Source: an uncultured Eubacteriales bacterium (lineage in GTDB: Bacteria; Bacillota; Clostridia; Lachnospirales; Cellulosilyticaceae). From it: a stretch of DNA of 26,434 nucleotides. Shown here piece by piece: positions 1 through 6,066 of the stretch. The position numbers and the translations under genes were made by a program. Position 1 is the first letter of the stretch; every line of letters starts with the position of its first letter. The stretch is from contig URVM01000033.1 in NCBI GenBank assembly GCA_900551325.1, positions 1 through 26,434 on the forward strand, in the 5' to 3' direction. Under the pieces are notes generated by a model. The model saw nothing but the letters and a program-made list of their open reading frames with translations, had not been told where the DNA came from and did not search any database.

Positions 1-99
1 GTCCTAAGCCTGGACTGGCTGGCTTATTCATTCCTGGCTTATTAGCATCGGGTGTCGGTATAATTACTGGATTTGGTCCTAAGCCTGGACTGGCTGGTT
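1..99. repeat. 75-bp in-frame tandem repeat
   Basis: The 24 bases from position 1 recur at 76-99 with one mismatch. The period is 75 bp, or 25 codons in the minus-strand reading frame. Only one full period is visible. The unit encodes the Pro/Gly-rich segment KPASPGLGPNPV plus a variable part. Confidence 0.8.
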
Positions 100-586
100 T
101 GTTTAACTCTGGTTTACCCCAACCACAGCTTTCACATTCACATGGTTCTTTTTCCTCATTTTCCTGTTCATGTTTATGTGTTTTTTTAGGCAAAGCACTT
201 TCTAACATACTTGTGATTAAGTACTTATCTTTTGCATATCCAATAAGTACAGTATCCGTCTTTCCTATTGTGTCTCCTTCAACAACAATAGCAGCACAGT
301 CGATATCTTTGCCTTTTAGTCTTGATCCTTGTAAATTATCTAAATCTACTTTCCAGGTAGTTTGCTTATTCGTATCTTCTGCATTAATGTTTCCTAAACG
401 TACAGCCTTGTTCTCATTTTTACTGATCAAGTATACTGTGTATTCCTTAGGTAAGTTTCGGAGGTTTTGAACATAACATTTTATGATTCCTGGTGACATG
501 ATAGTTATATGTCCACTTGGCCCTTTATTACTTTTCCCATATCCTGCAACATTTTCCTCCAAACAAATTAAAGTATTCAAATACAT
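1..586 (-). CDS. Unrecognised protein with C-terminal Pro/Gly repeats (partial, 3' end outside window)
   Basis: I read this frame from the ATG at 586, which follows the strong ribosome binding site GAGGAGAG, down to the window edge without a stop (about 195 codons). The first ~130 residues are a compact soluble domain beginning MYLNTLICLEENVAGYGKSN, with no signal peptide or membrane segment. Next comes a Lys/His/Glu-rich linker with a Cys cluster (EPCECESCGW), then a repeat with the core NKPASPGLGPNP. The unit is 25 residues and starts over again at the window edge, so more copies probably follow. I do not recognise the family. The layout of small domain, charged linker and Pro/Gly repeats recalls clostridial surface or spore-associated proteins, but that is only an impression. 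The gene lies downstream of the terminator that ends the aroF-pheA-ridA operon and is probably transcribed separately. Confidence 0.75.
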   Translation of the reverse strand, partial: MYLNTLICLEENVAGYGKSNKGPSGHITIMSPGIIKCYVQNLRNLPKEYTVYLISKNENKAVRLGNINAEDTNKQTTWKVDLDNLQGSRLKGKDIDCAAIVVEGDTIGKTDTVLIGYAKDKYLITSMLESALPKKTHKHEQENEEKEPCECESCGWGKPELNKPASPGLGPNPVIIPTPDANKPGMNKPASPGLG

Positions 587-670
587 AGTACTCTCCTCTT
601 TTCTTGTACAAACTTATTACTATATATATGAATAAACCTACATCATTAGAACAATTTTTCTTTTATAAAA

Positions 671-720
671 AAAAGATGTCCTAAAAAGGATTTTTCAATC
701 ACCTTTTAGGACATCTTTTT
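671..720 (-). terminator. Terminator of the aroF-pheA-ridA operon
   Basis: Two arms of about 19 bases around AAGATGTCCTAAAA pair with one bulge, and a run of T follows on the minus strand (complement of 661-674). It sits five bases beyond the ridA stop codon. Confidence 0.9.
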
Positions 721-724
721 ATAA

Positions 725-1108
725 TTAATTATTCACATATGCAATAACTTCTATTTCAACCTTTGCAAGTTTAGGAAGATTTCCTACTTGCACTGCACTT
801 CTTGCTGGGAATGGCTCTGTAAAGTACTGTGCATATACTTCGTTTACAGCAGCAAAATCGTTAATATCAGCTAAGAATACAGTTGTTTTAATAACATTAT
901 CCATAGATGAACCAGCTTCTTCTAATACAGCTATAAGGTTTTTGCATGCTTGATGTGCTTGTTCTTCTACACTATCTTTAAGTTCCATAGTTACTGGATC
1001 AAGACCAAGTTGTCCTGAAGTATATACCATTTCGCCTACTACAACTGCTTGTGAGTATGGTCCAATAGCTTTTGGTGCCTTATCTGTTGCTACGATTCTT
1101 TTTGTCAT
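725..1108 (-). CDS. ridA: RidA family reactive enamine/imine deaminase
   Basis: This 127-residue cytoplasmic protein has the normal length for RidA (YjgF/YER057c/UK114), a trimeric enzyme that hydrolyses reactive enamines and imines released by PLP enzymes before they damage other proteins. Visible family marks are the opening KAPKAIGPYSQAV, the segment YTSGQLGLDP, and FPARSAVQVGNLP with the conserved substrate-binding Arg, followed by the terminal VEIEVIAYV strand. The ATG follows TTAGGAGGATT. The gene starts 23 bp after pheA and is the last gene before a terminator, so it should be cotranscribed with aroF and pheA. Linkage to amino acid biosynthesis genes is common for RidA; a specific role in phenylalanine synthesis is inference. 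Confidence 0.93.
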   Translation of the reverse strand: MTKRIVATDKAPKAIGPYSQAVVVGEMVYTSGQLGLDPVTMELKDSVEEQAHQACKNLIAVLEEAGSSMDNVIKTTVFLADINDFAAVNEVYAQYFTEPFPARSAVQVGNLPKLAKVEIEVIAYVNN

Positions 1109-1131
1109 TTCTAAAATCCTCCTAAATCTAA

Positions 1132-2088
1132 TTAATAAGTAGTCTTTGGACTTTGTTTATAACTCCCTAGTATACTAAAATACTCACTTTCTTTACTTAC
1201 CTTACCAAGAGCAATAAGCATATTAGCATCTTCAAGATGTCCTTCTAAATCTACAAAAAAGTAGTAATGCCATGATTTATTTTTCATAGGTCGTGACTGT
1301 ATTTTAAGTAGATTGAGACCATTGTATGCAAAATGAGATAATATATGATATAGTGCCCCACTTGTATGTTTGGTCGTAAATACAATACTTACTTTATCAC
1401 ATTCAGGTAGTATTTGCATAGTTTTAGACAGGATAATAAACCGTGTATAGTTATTAGATTTTGTATTAATTTCTTCCCCTAGGATTTGTAAATTATAAAG
1501 ATTAGCTGCTTTTAAACTACAAATAGCTGCTTTAGTGATATCATTGGTTTCAGCAATATATTTAGCTGCCATAGCCGTATTAGCATAAGGAATTTTCTGC
1601 ATCCAAGCATGTTCTTTTAAATAATGTTTGCATTGACCTAAGGCTTGAGGGTGACTATATACCTCTTTAATGCCATCTAAACTAGCACCTTTTACACCAG
1701 CTAAGTGATGTGTGACTTTCACAATCTCTTCACCTACTATATATAAGTTGTACTTTCCAATAAGGTCATATACCTCTAATACTTCACCTGTGTAAGAATT
1801 CTCTATAGGAAGTACACCATAATCTATTTCATCCTTAGTTAAAGCCTCTAATACCTCTTCAAACTCATCATAGCGCTTATAACTAGCTTCTTCTTCCTTG
1901 AAATACTTTGTAGCTGCTTCCTCACTAAAGGAGCCTATAACCCCTTGATAGCCTACACAAGGCTTACTTATTGCTTTAGTATGTAATCCTTTTTCAATTT
2001 GTTCTAAAAGTTGTAGATCATCTATATAAAGCTTTTCTATGGATATCTTTAGTTGTTCTCTAATCCCTTTATAATTTACATCCTCCAT
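1132..2088 (-). CDS. pheA: Prephenate dehydratase with ACT regulatory domain
   Basis: It converts prephenate to phenylpyruvate, the committed step to phenylalanine. The dehydratase domain runs from about residue 45 (YQGVIGSFSEEAA) through GVLPIENSYTGEV (91-103), SHPQALGQC (145-153) and NYTRF (213-217, holding the catalytic-site Thr of the TRF motif). A C-terminal ACT domain (about 232-310) carries the GAL-type motif SGALYHIL and QSRPMK in place of the usual ESRP; these are the phenylalanine-sensing elements of the family. The 318-residue length leaves only about 45 residues before the dehydratase domain, too few for the ~90-residue chorismate mutase that many clostridial PheA proteins carry, and no mutase signature is visible. 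The start follows AAAGGGGAT, which overlaps the aroF stop codon four bases upstream and suggests translational coupling. Confidence 0.95.
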   Translation of the reverse strand: MEDVNYKGIREQLKISIEKLYIDDLQLLEQIEKGLHTKAISKPCVGYQGVIGSFSEEAATKYFKEEEASYKRYDEFEEVLEALTKDEIDYGVLPIENSYTGEVLEVYDLIGKYNLYIVGEEIVKVTHHLAGVKGASLDGIKEVYSHPQALGQCKHYLKEHAWMQKIPYANTAMAAKYIAETNDITKAAICSLKAANLYNLQILGEEINTKSNNYTRFIILSKTMQILPECDKVSIVFTTKHTSGALYHILSHFAYNGLNLLKIQSRPMKNKSWHYYFFVDLEGHLEDANMLIALGKVSKESEYFSILGSYKQSPKTTY

Positions 2089-2092
2089 ATAT

Positions 2093-3118
2093 TTATCCCC
2101 TTTTTATTATACGTCCTTCAATAGCTACATATTTTTCCATCTTTTCAACTACTTCATCAAAGCGTGCTGGTGTAATAGACTGTGGCCCATCACATAAAGC
2201 TTTAGCTGGATTATTGTGTACTTCTATAATTACCCCGTCTGCTCCTGCAGCAATAGCTGCCATACACATTGGCTCTACCATATAAGAGAAGCCTGTAGCA
2301 TGACTAGGATCGATTATAATAGGTAGGTGGCTTAACTTCTTAATAGCAGGTATAGCTGATAAATCTAGTGTATTTCTAGTGTAATTTTCAAAAGTTCTAA
2401 TACCTCTTTCGCATAAAATTACATTATTATTTCCACCTGCCATAATATACTCTGCTGCCATTAACCATTCTTCTATAGTTGATGAAAGTCCTCTTTTAAG
2501 TAAAATAGGTTTATTCGTCTTACCTAATTCTTTAAGAAGAGCAAAGTTTTGCATATTTCTTGCACCTACTTGAATAACATCTACTTCCTCTACAAACTTA
2601 TCAATAGTCTGTGGATACATAATCTCTGTTACAATAGGAAGCCCTGTTTCTTGTCTAGCACGTTTAAGAAGCTCTAATCCATCCTCTTCAAGTCCTTGGA
2701 AGGCATATGGAGAAGTTCTAGGCTTATACGCCCCTCCTCTTAAAAATGTTGCCCCAGAGGCTTTAACACTTCTTGCAATATCTACAATTTGATCTTCGCT
2801 CTCTACTGAGCAAGGTCCTGCTATAATGGCAAAGTCTTTACCACCTATAGTACGGTCTGCTATTTGTATAATACTATTTTCAGGATGGAAGGCACGGTTA
2901 GCCTTTTTAAACGGCTCTCTTACACGCATAATCTTATGAATACGCTCATCTGTTTGTAACTCTTCTGGAACAATCTTAGAAGTATCCCCTACTAATCCTA
3001 GTACAGTACATTCTCTCCCCTTAATTGGCTCTACTTGCACTTCATAGTTACTTGTAATCTCTTTTATTAAACTATTTACACCTTTTTCATCTATGTTGCG
3101 GTCTAATACGATAATCAT
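2093..3118 (-). CDS. aroF: 3-deoxy-7-phosphoheptulonate (DAHP) synthase, type I-beta with N-terminal regulatory domain
   Basis: This enzyme condenses phosphoenolpyruvate and erythrose 4-phosphate, the first step of the shikimate pathway. Residues 1-70 form a ferredoxin-like domain starting MIIVLDRNIDEKGVNSLI, as in Thermotoga maritima DAHP synthase, where this domain mediates feedback by Tyr/Phe. The catalytic barrel follows, with IIAGPCSVES (98-107), RGGAYKPRTSPYAFQG (from 127), the LCERG segment and the IDPSHATG metal/substrate motif near the end. The length of 341 residues is normal for this subtype. The start follows GAAGGGGTG. It is the first structural gene after a leader ORF and a terminator, so its transcription is probably attenuated. 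The symbol is used in the Bacillus-style sense; aroA or aroG are also used for this family. Confidence 0.95.
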   Translation of the reverse strand: MIIVLDRNIDEKGVNSLIKEITSNYEVQVEPIKGRECTVLGLVGDTSKIVPEELQTDERIHKIMRVREPFKKANRAFHPENSIIQIADRTIGGKDFAIIAGPCSVESEDQIVDIARSVKASGATFLRGGAYKPRTSPYAFQGLEEDGLELLKRARQETGLPIVTEIMYPQTIDKFVEEVDVIQVGARNMQNFALLKELGKTNKPILLKRGLSSTIEEWLMAAEYIMAGGNNNVILCERGIRTFENYTRNTLDLSAIPAIKKLSHLPIIIDPSHATGFSYMVEPMCMAAIAAGADGVIIEVHNNPAKALCDGPQSITPARFDEVVEKMEKYVAIEGRIIKRG

Positions 3119-3253
3119 TAATATACACCCCTTCTATTTTTTAAAATGAATATTCTTACCTACTAGAAATACTTTTCCCTTATGCATAGCTTATTGCTTA
3201 CGCTAAGTCCATTTGTGCATTTCTTTTAGTTATATATATATGTATAAATAAAA

Positions 3254-3284
3254 AAGCCCTATGCACGCTAGATGCATAGAGCTT
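3254..3284 (-). terminator. Leader terminator (attenuator) upstream of aroF
   Basis: On the minus strand, AAGCTCTATGCA and TGCATAGGGCTT pair over 12 bp (one G-U) around the 7-base loop TCTAGCG, and the right arm runs into TTTTTT. It lies 35 bases after the leader ORF stop and about 135 bases before the aroF start, so any transcript from the promoter at 3510-3538 must pass it to reach aroF. Confidence 0.9.
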
Positions 3285-3373
3285 CAGATTATTCTAAGAA
3301 TGCTGAAATGAAACTACCCTAACACGGATTATAGCGTACACCTATTTTTTTGTAGCAAAAAGTACCAGCGCTA
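3262..3373 (-). promoter_or_regulatory. Alternative RNA pairings of the aromatic attenuator
   Basis: Three segments compete on the minus-strand RNA. Segment 2 (3340-3332, UGUACGCUA, the last codons of the leader) can pair with segment 1 (UAGC at 3373-3370 plus GUAC at 3365-3362, closing over an inner UUUUUG/CAAAAA hairpin). It can also pair over 9 bp (one G-U) with segment 3 (3270-3262, UAGCGUGCA), which is the terminator loop plus the start of its 3' arm. The second pairing opens the top of the terminator. A ribosome stalled in the aromatic codons would cover segment 1 and free segment 2 for antitermination. The pairings were read by eye; no folding energies were computed. Confidence 0.65.
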
Positions 3374-3441
3374 AAATAAAAATAGCCCCAGCTAAAAAAG
3401 AATGTATAAAATTTTGCTACTAACATAGTTATACGGTTCAT
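3319..3441 (-). CDS. Aromatic-rich leader peptide (40 aa) of the aroF-pheA-ridA operon
   Basis: This short ORF starts at an ATG preceded by GGGAGGA with ideal spacing and ends at TAG. The peptide begins MNRITMLVAK, continues with the cluster FYTFFFSWGYFYFSAGTFCY and ends KKIGVRYNPC. Residues 11-30 hold seven Phe, four Tyr and one Trp, so 12 of 20 are aromatic, and one more Tyr follows at 37. It sits alone between a consensus promoter and a Rho-independent terminator, with DAHP synthase and prephenate dehydratase downstream. That is the arrangement of pheL and trpL leader peptides, where translation speed through the codons for the end product decides termination. It is longer than the E. coli Phe leader, and Phe and Tyr codons dominate, so I infer it senses charged tRNA-Phe and tRNA-Tyr. 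No peptide function beyond being translated is implied. Confidence 0.85.
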   Translation of the reverse strand: MNRITMLVAKFYTFFFSWGYFYFSAGTFCYKKIGVRYNPC

Positions 3442-3509
3442 TTCGTTCCTCCCTAAATTTTTAATTTATATATTTATTCATTAATTTGATTATTTTTTAA
3501 TTAAACCCT

Positions 3510-3538
3510 ATTATATTACCACAACTTTTATTTGTCAA
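3510..3538 (-). promoter_or_regulatory. Consensus sigma-A promoter for the aromatic operon
   Basis: TTGACA (3538-3533) and TATAAT (3515-3510) are both perfect consensus boxes with a 17-base spacer. Transcription should start near 3503, giving a 5' untranslated stretch of about 60 bases before the leader ATG at 3441. The -35 box lies within the final Ile-Asp-Lys codons of rsmA. Confidence 0.9.
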
Positions 3539-4412
3539 TTAAGTTTTTTCTATAATTATCTATAAAGTCAGATAACATCGCGTAATCTTTTAATGAAAGT
3601 GTCTCTCCTCTTGTACTAGCTCCTATACCACTTTCTTCTAAAATATTCTTAATAGCTTCTTTATCTAATCCTAAATTTCCATTGGATGCAAGGGTATTTA
3701 AAAGTGTCTTTCTTCTTTGTGAGAAAGCCGCTTTTATAATAGTAAGCATTTGCTGTGGATTTTGTACATCTACAATTGGTGTTTGATGTAATGTAAGTTT
3801 AATTACAGCTGAGTCTACATTAGGACGTGGCATAAAGCAGTTTTGTGGTACGTTTGCTACAAGGCTTGTACTACAATAATAATTCATAGCTACTGTAATA
3901 GCTCCATACTGTTTACTTCCTGGGCCTGATGCCATACGATCAGCAACTTCTTTTTGTACCATAACAGTAATACTGTCTATTGGTAACTCATTCTCAAGAA
4001 GCATCATAATAATAGGTGTTGTAATATAGTATGGTAAGTTAGCTACAACTTTTATCTTTCTATGTGGAGATTCTTCTTCAATAAGTTTTTTAAGATCTAC
4101 TTTAAGTACATCTTTATGGATTAATTTAAAATGCTCATTATGTCCGTATTGCTCTTCTAAAATAGGAATAAGTTGATCATCAATTTCTATAGAAATAACT
4201 TTACCTGCATTTTCAAGTAAAGCTTGTGTTACACTACCAATACCTGGTCCAATCTCAATGATACAATCTTCTTTTGTAATCTCGGCAGCATTTATTATTT
4301 TATCTAAGACTCTAGGATCAATAAGAAAGTTTTGTCCAAACTTCTTTTGAAATATAAAAGGGTATTGATTAAGGATTGCCTTTGTACCCTCTGGGGTTGC
4401 GATTCGATTCAT
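3528..4412 (-). CDS. rsmA: 16S rRNA (adenine1518/1519-N6)-dimethyltransferase RsmA (KsgA)
   Basis: It dimethylates two adjacent adenines in the loop of 16S helix 45 during late small-subunit assembly, using S-adenosylmethionine. Visible motifs are KKFGQNFLID at the start of the domain, the SAM-binding IIEIGPGIGSVT, the NLPYYIT catalytic motif typical of N6-adenine dimethylases, and AAFSQRRKTL in the C-terminal domain. I chose the ATG at 4412 (MNRIATPEGT) because AAAGGAGTG lies 6 bases upstream; the frame is open ten codons further but those starts have no such site. This gives 294 residues, normal for the family. In Bacillus the upstream neighbour is rnmV (5S rRNA maturase), itself preceded by yabE. 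Here the yabE-like gene is directly upstream and rnmV is absent. Confidence 0.96.
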   Translation of the reverse strand: MNRIATPEGTKAILNQYPFIFQKKFGQNFLIDPRVLDKIINAAEITKEDCIIEIGPGIGSVTQALLENAGKVISIEIDDQLIPILEEQYGHNEHFKLIHKDVLKVDLKKLIEEESPHRKIKVVANLPYYITTPIIMMLLENELPIDSITVMVQKEVADRMASGPGSKQYGAITVAMNYYCSTSLVANVPQNCFMPRPNVDSAVIKLTLHQTPIVDVQNPQQMLTIIKAAFSQRRKTLLNTLASNGNLGLDKEAIKNILEESGIGASTRGETLSLKDYAMLSDFIDNYRKNLIDK

Positions 4413-4473
4413 ACCGTTCACTCCTTTACTGTTTATCATCATATCACAGAAAACTTAAACTTGTATAGACCAT

Positions 4474-4497
4474 AAAAAAAAGATGCCCTGAGGCATC
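4474..4497 (-). terminator. Terminator after the yabE-like gene
   Basis: GATGCC, the loop TCAG and GGCATC form a 6-bp GC-containing stem followed by eight T on the minus strand. It starts 16 bases after the stop codon at 4513 and separates the yabE-like gene from rsmA. Confidence 0.88.
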
Positions 4498-4512
4498 GTG
4501 TATTCCAGTATT

Positions 4513-5535
4513 CTAATAGTTTTTACGTTCTGCACGAACGTCAATATTTTGGTCCTTTAAAACATAGACTTTTTTATCTCTTCGCCCAAACTCTTTACAT
4601 TCTTTGTTCGTTTTAAAGAATAAGTCTATATCATGACCTTTAATTGCTCCGCCTGTATCGCCTGCAATTGCAATACCATAGTCTTCTACATATAAAACTG
4701 TTCCTAAAGGAATGATCTTAGGATCTACAGCTACCATCCCTACAAATGTAGGCATACCAGATGCTGTTCTTCCTGACCATTTATCTCCTTCAACGTCTGT
4801 ATAAGCTGTGGCTTCCAATGTGAGCTGTTTTGTAAATTCATACATTTTTCCAGTAGCAGAGTCTTTAATAAGATTTTTCTTACCTTCTTGAACCACTTTT
4901 GTTACAGGTTCAATTAATACAACTTCTTCTTTGACAGTTTCAGATTGAACTTCACCGCCAAAGCGCACGATTTCAACAGTTTTTTCTTTAAGGCCTGTTG
5001 TACCTTGTGTAATAACTTTTAACTCACCAGGTTCTAAAGTTGTTACTTCTTCAACACGTTTTTCAAAAGGAATTTCCTCTTGTACAACTTCTATAGAAAC
5101 TTCTCTTGTCTTAATGGTAATTTCGAGTTCATCTGTGATAGGTGTTTCTAAAGCTGGTGTTACTTCACTATGTTCATCAAGTTTTATATGTCTATTTTCA
5201 ATTAATTCACCAACTGTCGCTGCTGGTGTCTTAAGCGTACTCGTTGTCCCATTCACATTAAGTGTTACTGTTGGTTTCCATCTTGTTATAGTAATTTTCA
5301 TGCCATCTTCAATTGGCTCTTCTAAATCTGGCTCAACAGTATCTTTTTCACCTAATACAATTTCTTGTGCTTTTAATATATCTTTTACTGATTGGTGTAA
5401 TGTTTCATATTGTGTGACTTTCCCATCTTCTACAATCGCCACTGTTTTGGATAGGGATTGATAGGCTGTGATTGTGCCTGTACCTAGCATAAACAGCGCT
5501 ACAATCAATAAAGCTATCCTTATTCGATTTTTCAT
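4513..5535 (-). CDS. yabE: YabE-like cell wall protein: two DUF348 repeats, G5 domain and 3D domain
   Basis: The 340-residue protein starts at the ATG at 5535, which follows AAGGAGGT. Residues 7-25 form a hydrophobic signal or anchor segment. Two DUF348-type repeats follow (about 30-82 and 88-143), then a G5 domain (about 144-217) and the C-terminal 3D domain (about 238-326). The 3D domain has the Asp residues that give it its name: AVDPKIIPLG (D271), AIAGDTGG (D293) and GHDIDLFF (D302/D304). The family is related to resuscitation-promoting and stationary-phase survival proteins; the 3D domain resembles the lytic transglycosylase fold of MltA, so extracellular peptidoglycan cleavage is the likely role. 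In Bacillus, yabE lies between tatD-like yabD and rnmV-rsmA, as here except for rnmV. A promoter and a folded 5' leader precede it. Confidence 0.9.
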   Translation of the reverse strand: MKNRIRIALLIVALFMLGTGTITAYQSLSKTVAIVEDGKVTQYETLHQSVKDILKAQEIVLGEKDTVEPDLEEPIEDGMKITITRWKPTVTLNVNGTTSTLKTPAATVGELIENRHIKLDEHSEVTPALETPITDELEITIKTREVSIEVVQEEIPFEKRVEEVTTLEPGELKVITQGTTGLKEKTVEIVRFGGEVQSETVKEEVVLIEPVTKVVQEGKKNLIKDSATGKMYEFTKQLTLEATAYTDVEGDKWSGRTASGMPTFVGMVAVDPKIIPLGTVLYVEDYGIAIAGDTGGAIKGHDIDLFFKTNKECKEFGRRDKKVYVLKDQNIDVRAERKNY

Positions 5536-5558
5536 GATTACCTCCTTGAATTCGGTTG

Positions 5559-5603
5559 CTACTTTGATAGAAAGTTTAGTATTAATTTTATTTATCAAAG
5601 TAG
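5559..5603 (-). promoter_or_regulatory. Perfect 11-bp hairpin in the yabE leader next to the ribosome binding site
   Basis: CTACTTTGATA and TATCAAAGTAG pair perfectly around a 23-base AT-rich loop. The stem ends 13 bases before AAGGAGGT. Just 5' of it is GAGGGTGAAACC (5619-5608) and just 3' is CAACCGAATTC, both conspicuously less AT-rich than the surroundings. No terminator tail follows. I cannot assign it to a known riboswitch class. Confidence 0.6.
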
Positions 5604-5660
5604 TAAGGTTTCACCCTCTCACTTCTTCAATCGTGCTAATCGGCGCTTTACTGGAAATAA

Positions 5661-5689
5661 AATATAGCATAATTTTTAAATGCTATATT
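5661..5689 (-). promoter_or_regulatory. 10-bp hairpin at the predicted 5' end of the yabE transcript
   Basis: AATATAGCAT and ATGCTATATT pair around a 9-base loop, starting at about the predicted transcription start (near 5687). It is followed by TTATTT on the minus strand. It could protect the mRNA 5' end, act as a weak early terminator, or be an operator palindrome; the sequence does not decide. Confidence 0.5.
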
Positions 5690-5693
5690 ATGA

Positions 5694-5722
5694 ATTGTAA
5701 TATAAATTATTTTCTAAATCAA
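5694..5722 (-). promoter_or_regulatory. Sigma-A promoter for the yabE-like gene
   Basis: TTGATT (5722-5717), a 17-base spacer and TACAAT (5699-5694). The start near 5687 would give an mRNA leader of about 150 bases. Confidence 0.7.
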
Positions 5723-6022
5723 GCATTTTGTAATACTTTTTACTAAACACCTCCTATTTGAGCATTTCAAACTTCTTCCAAACCCTTATTTTTCAATGCC
5801 TCTTTAATTATTTTAAAATATTTTCCATTTTTTCAATTTAACATCTTCGTAACATTTACTTAATACCATTTATATGCTTATCTTCTTAAATTAGTACCAT
5901 AAAATATGGACTATTTTTTATAATTAAATTTTTTCCCAGTTTATTACATTTTATACATCTACTGTTTATTTTTATATAAAGATATAAATATACATATTGT
6001 TTACTTATACTATACTTTTTCT
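5723..6022. other. AT-rich intergenic region without a clear gene
   Basis: No convincing gene is visible. On the minus strand an open stretch of 20 codons ends at 5767 and reads KYFKIIKEALKNKGLEEV before its stop. It has no start codon or ribosome binding site in frame, so it may be the worn end of a lost gene or chance. Confidence 0.5.
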
Positions 6023-6065
6023 AAAAATAAAAAGTCTCCTTCTGTATATTAGAAAGAGACTTTTT
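6023..6065 (-). terminator. Terminator after tatD
   Basis: AAAAAGTCTC and GAGACTTTTT pair over 10 bp around a 17-base loop. The minus-strand continuation is TTTTATTTTT. It begins one base beyond the tatD stop. Confidence 0.85.
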
Positions 6066-6066
6066 T

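Noticed and set aside
3254..3503. A T-box as the control element of the aromatic operon
   Set aside because: There is no T-box sequence, specifier stem or AGUA loop in the leader; the leader ORF explains the region better.
5536..5598. Extension of the yabE-like protein by 21 residues to an upstream ATG at 5598
   Set aside because: The extension overlaps the leader hairpin, has no ribosome binding site, and would put the signal segment more than 25 residues from the N-terminus. The ATG at 5535 has AAGGAGGT.
5545..5619. Assignment of the yabE leader to the ydaO (c-di-AMP) riboswitch
   Set aside because: Only two short elements resemble it; the conserved GACAGCTAACC segment and flanking stems are absent, so I leave the element unassigned.
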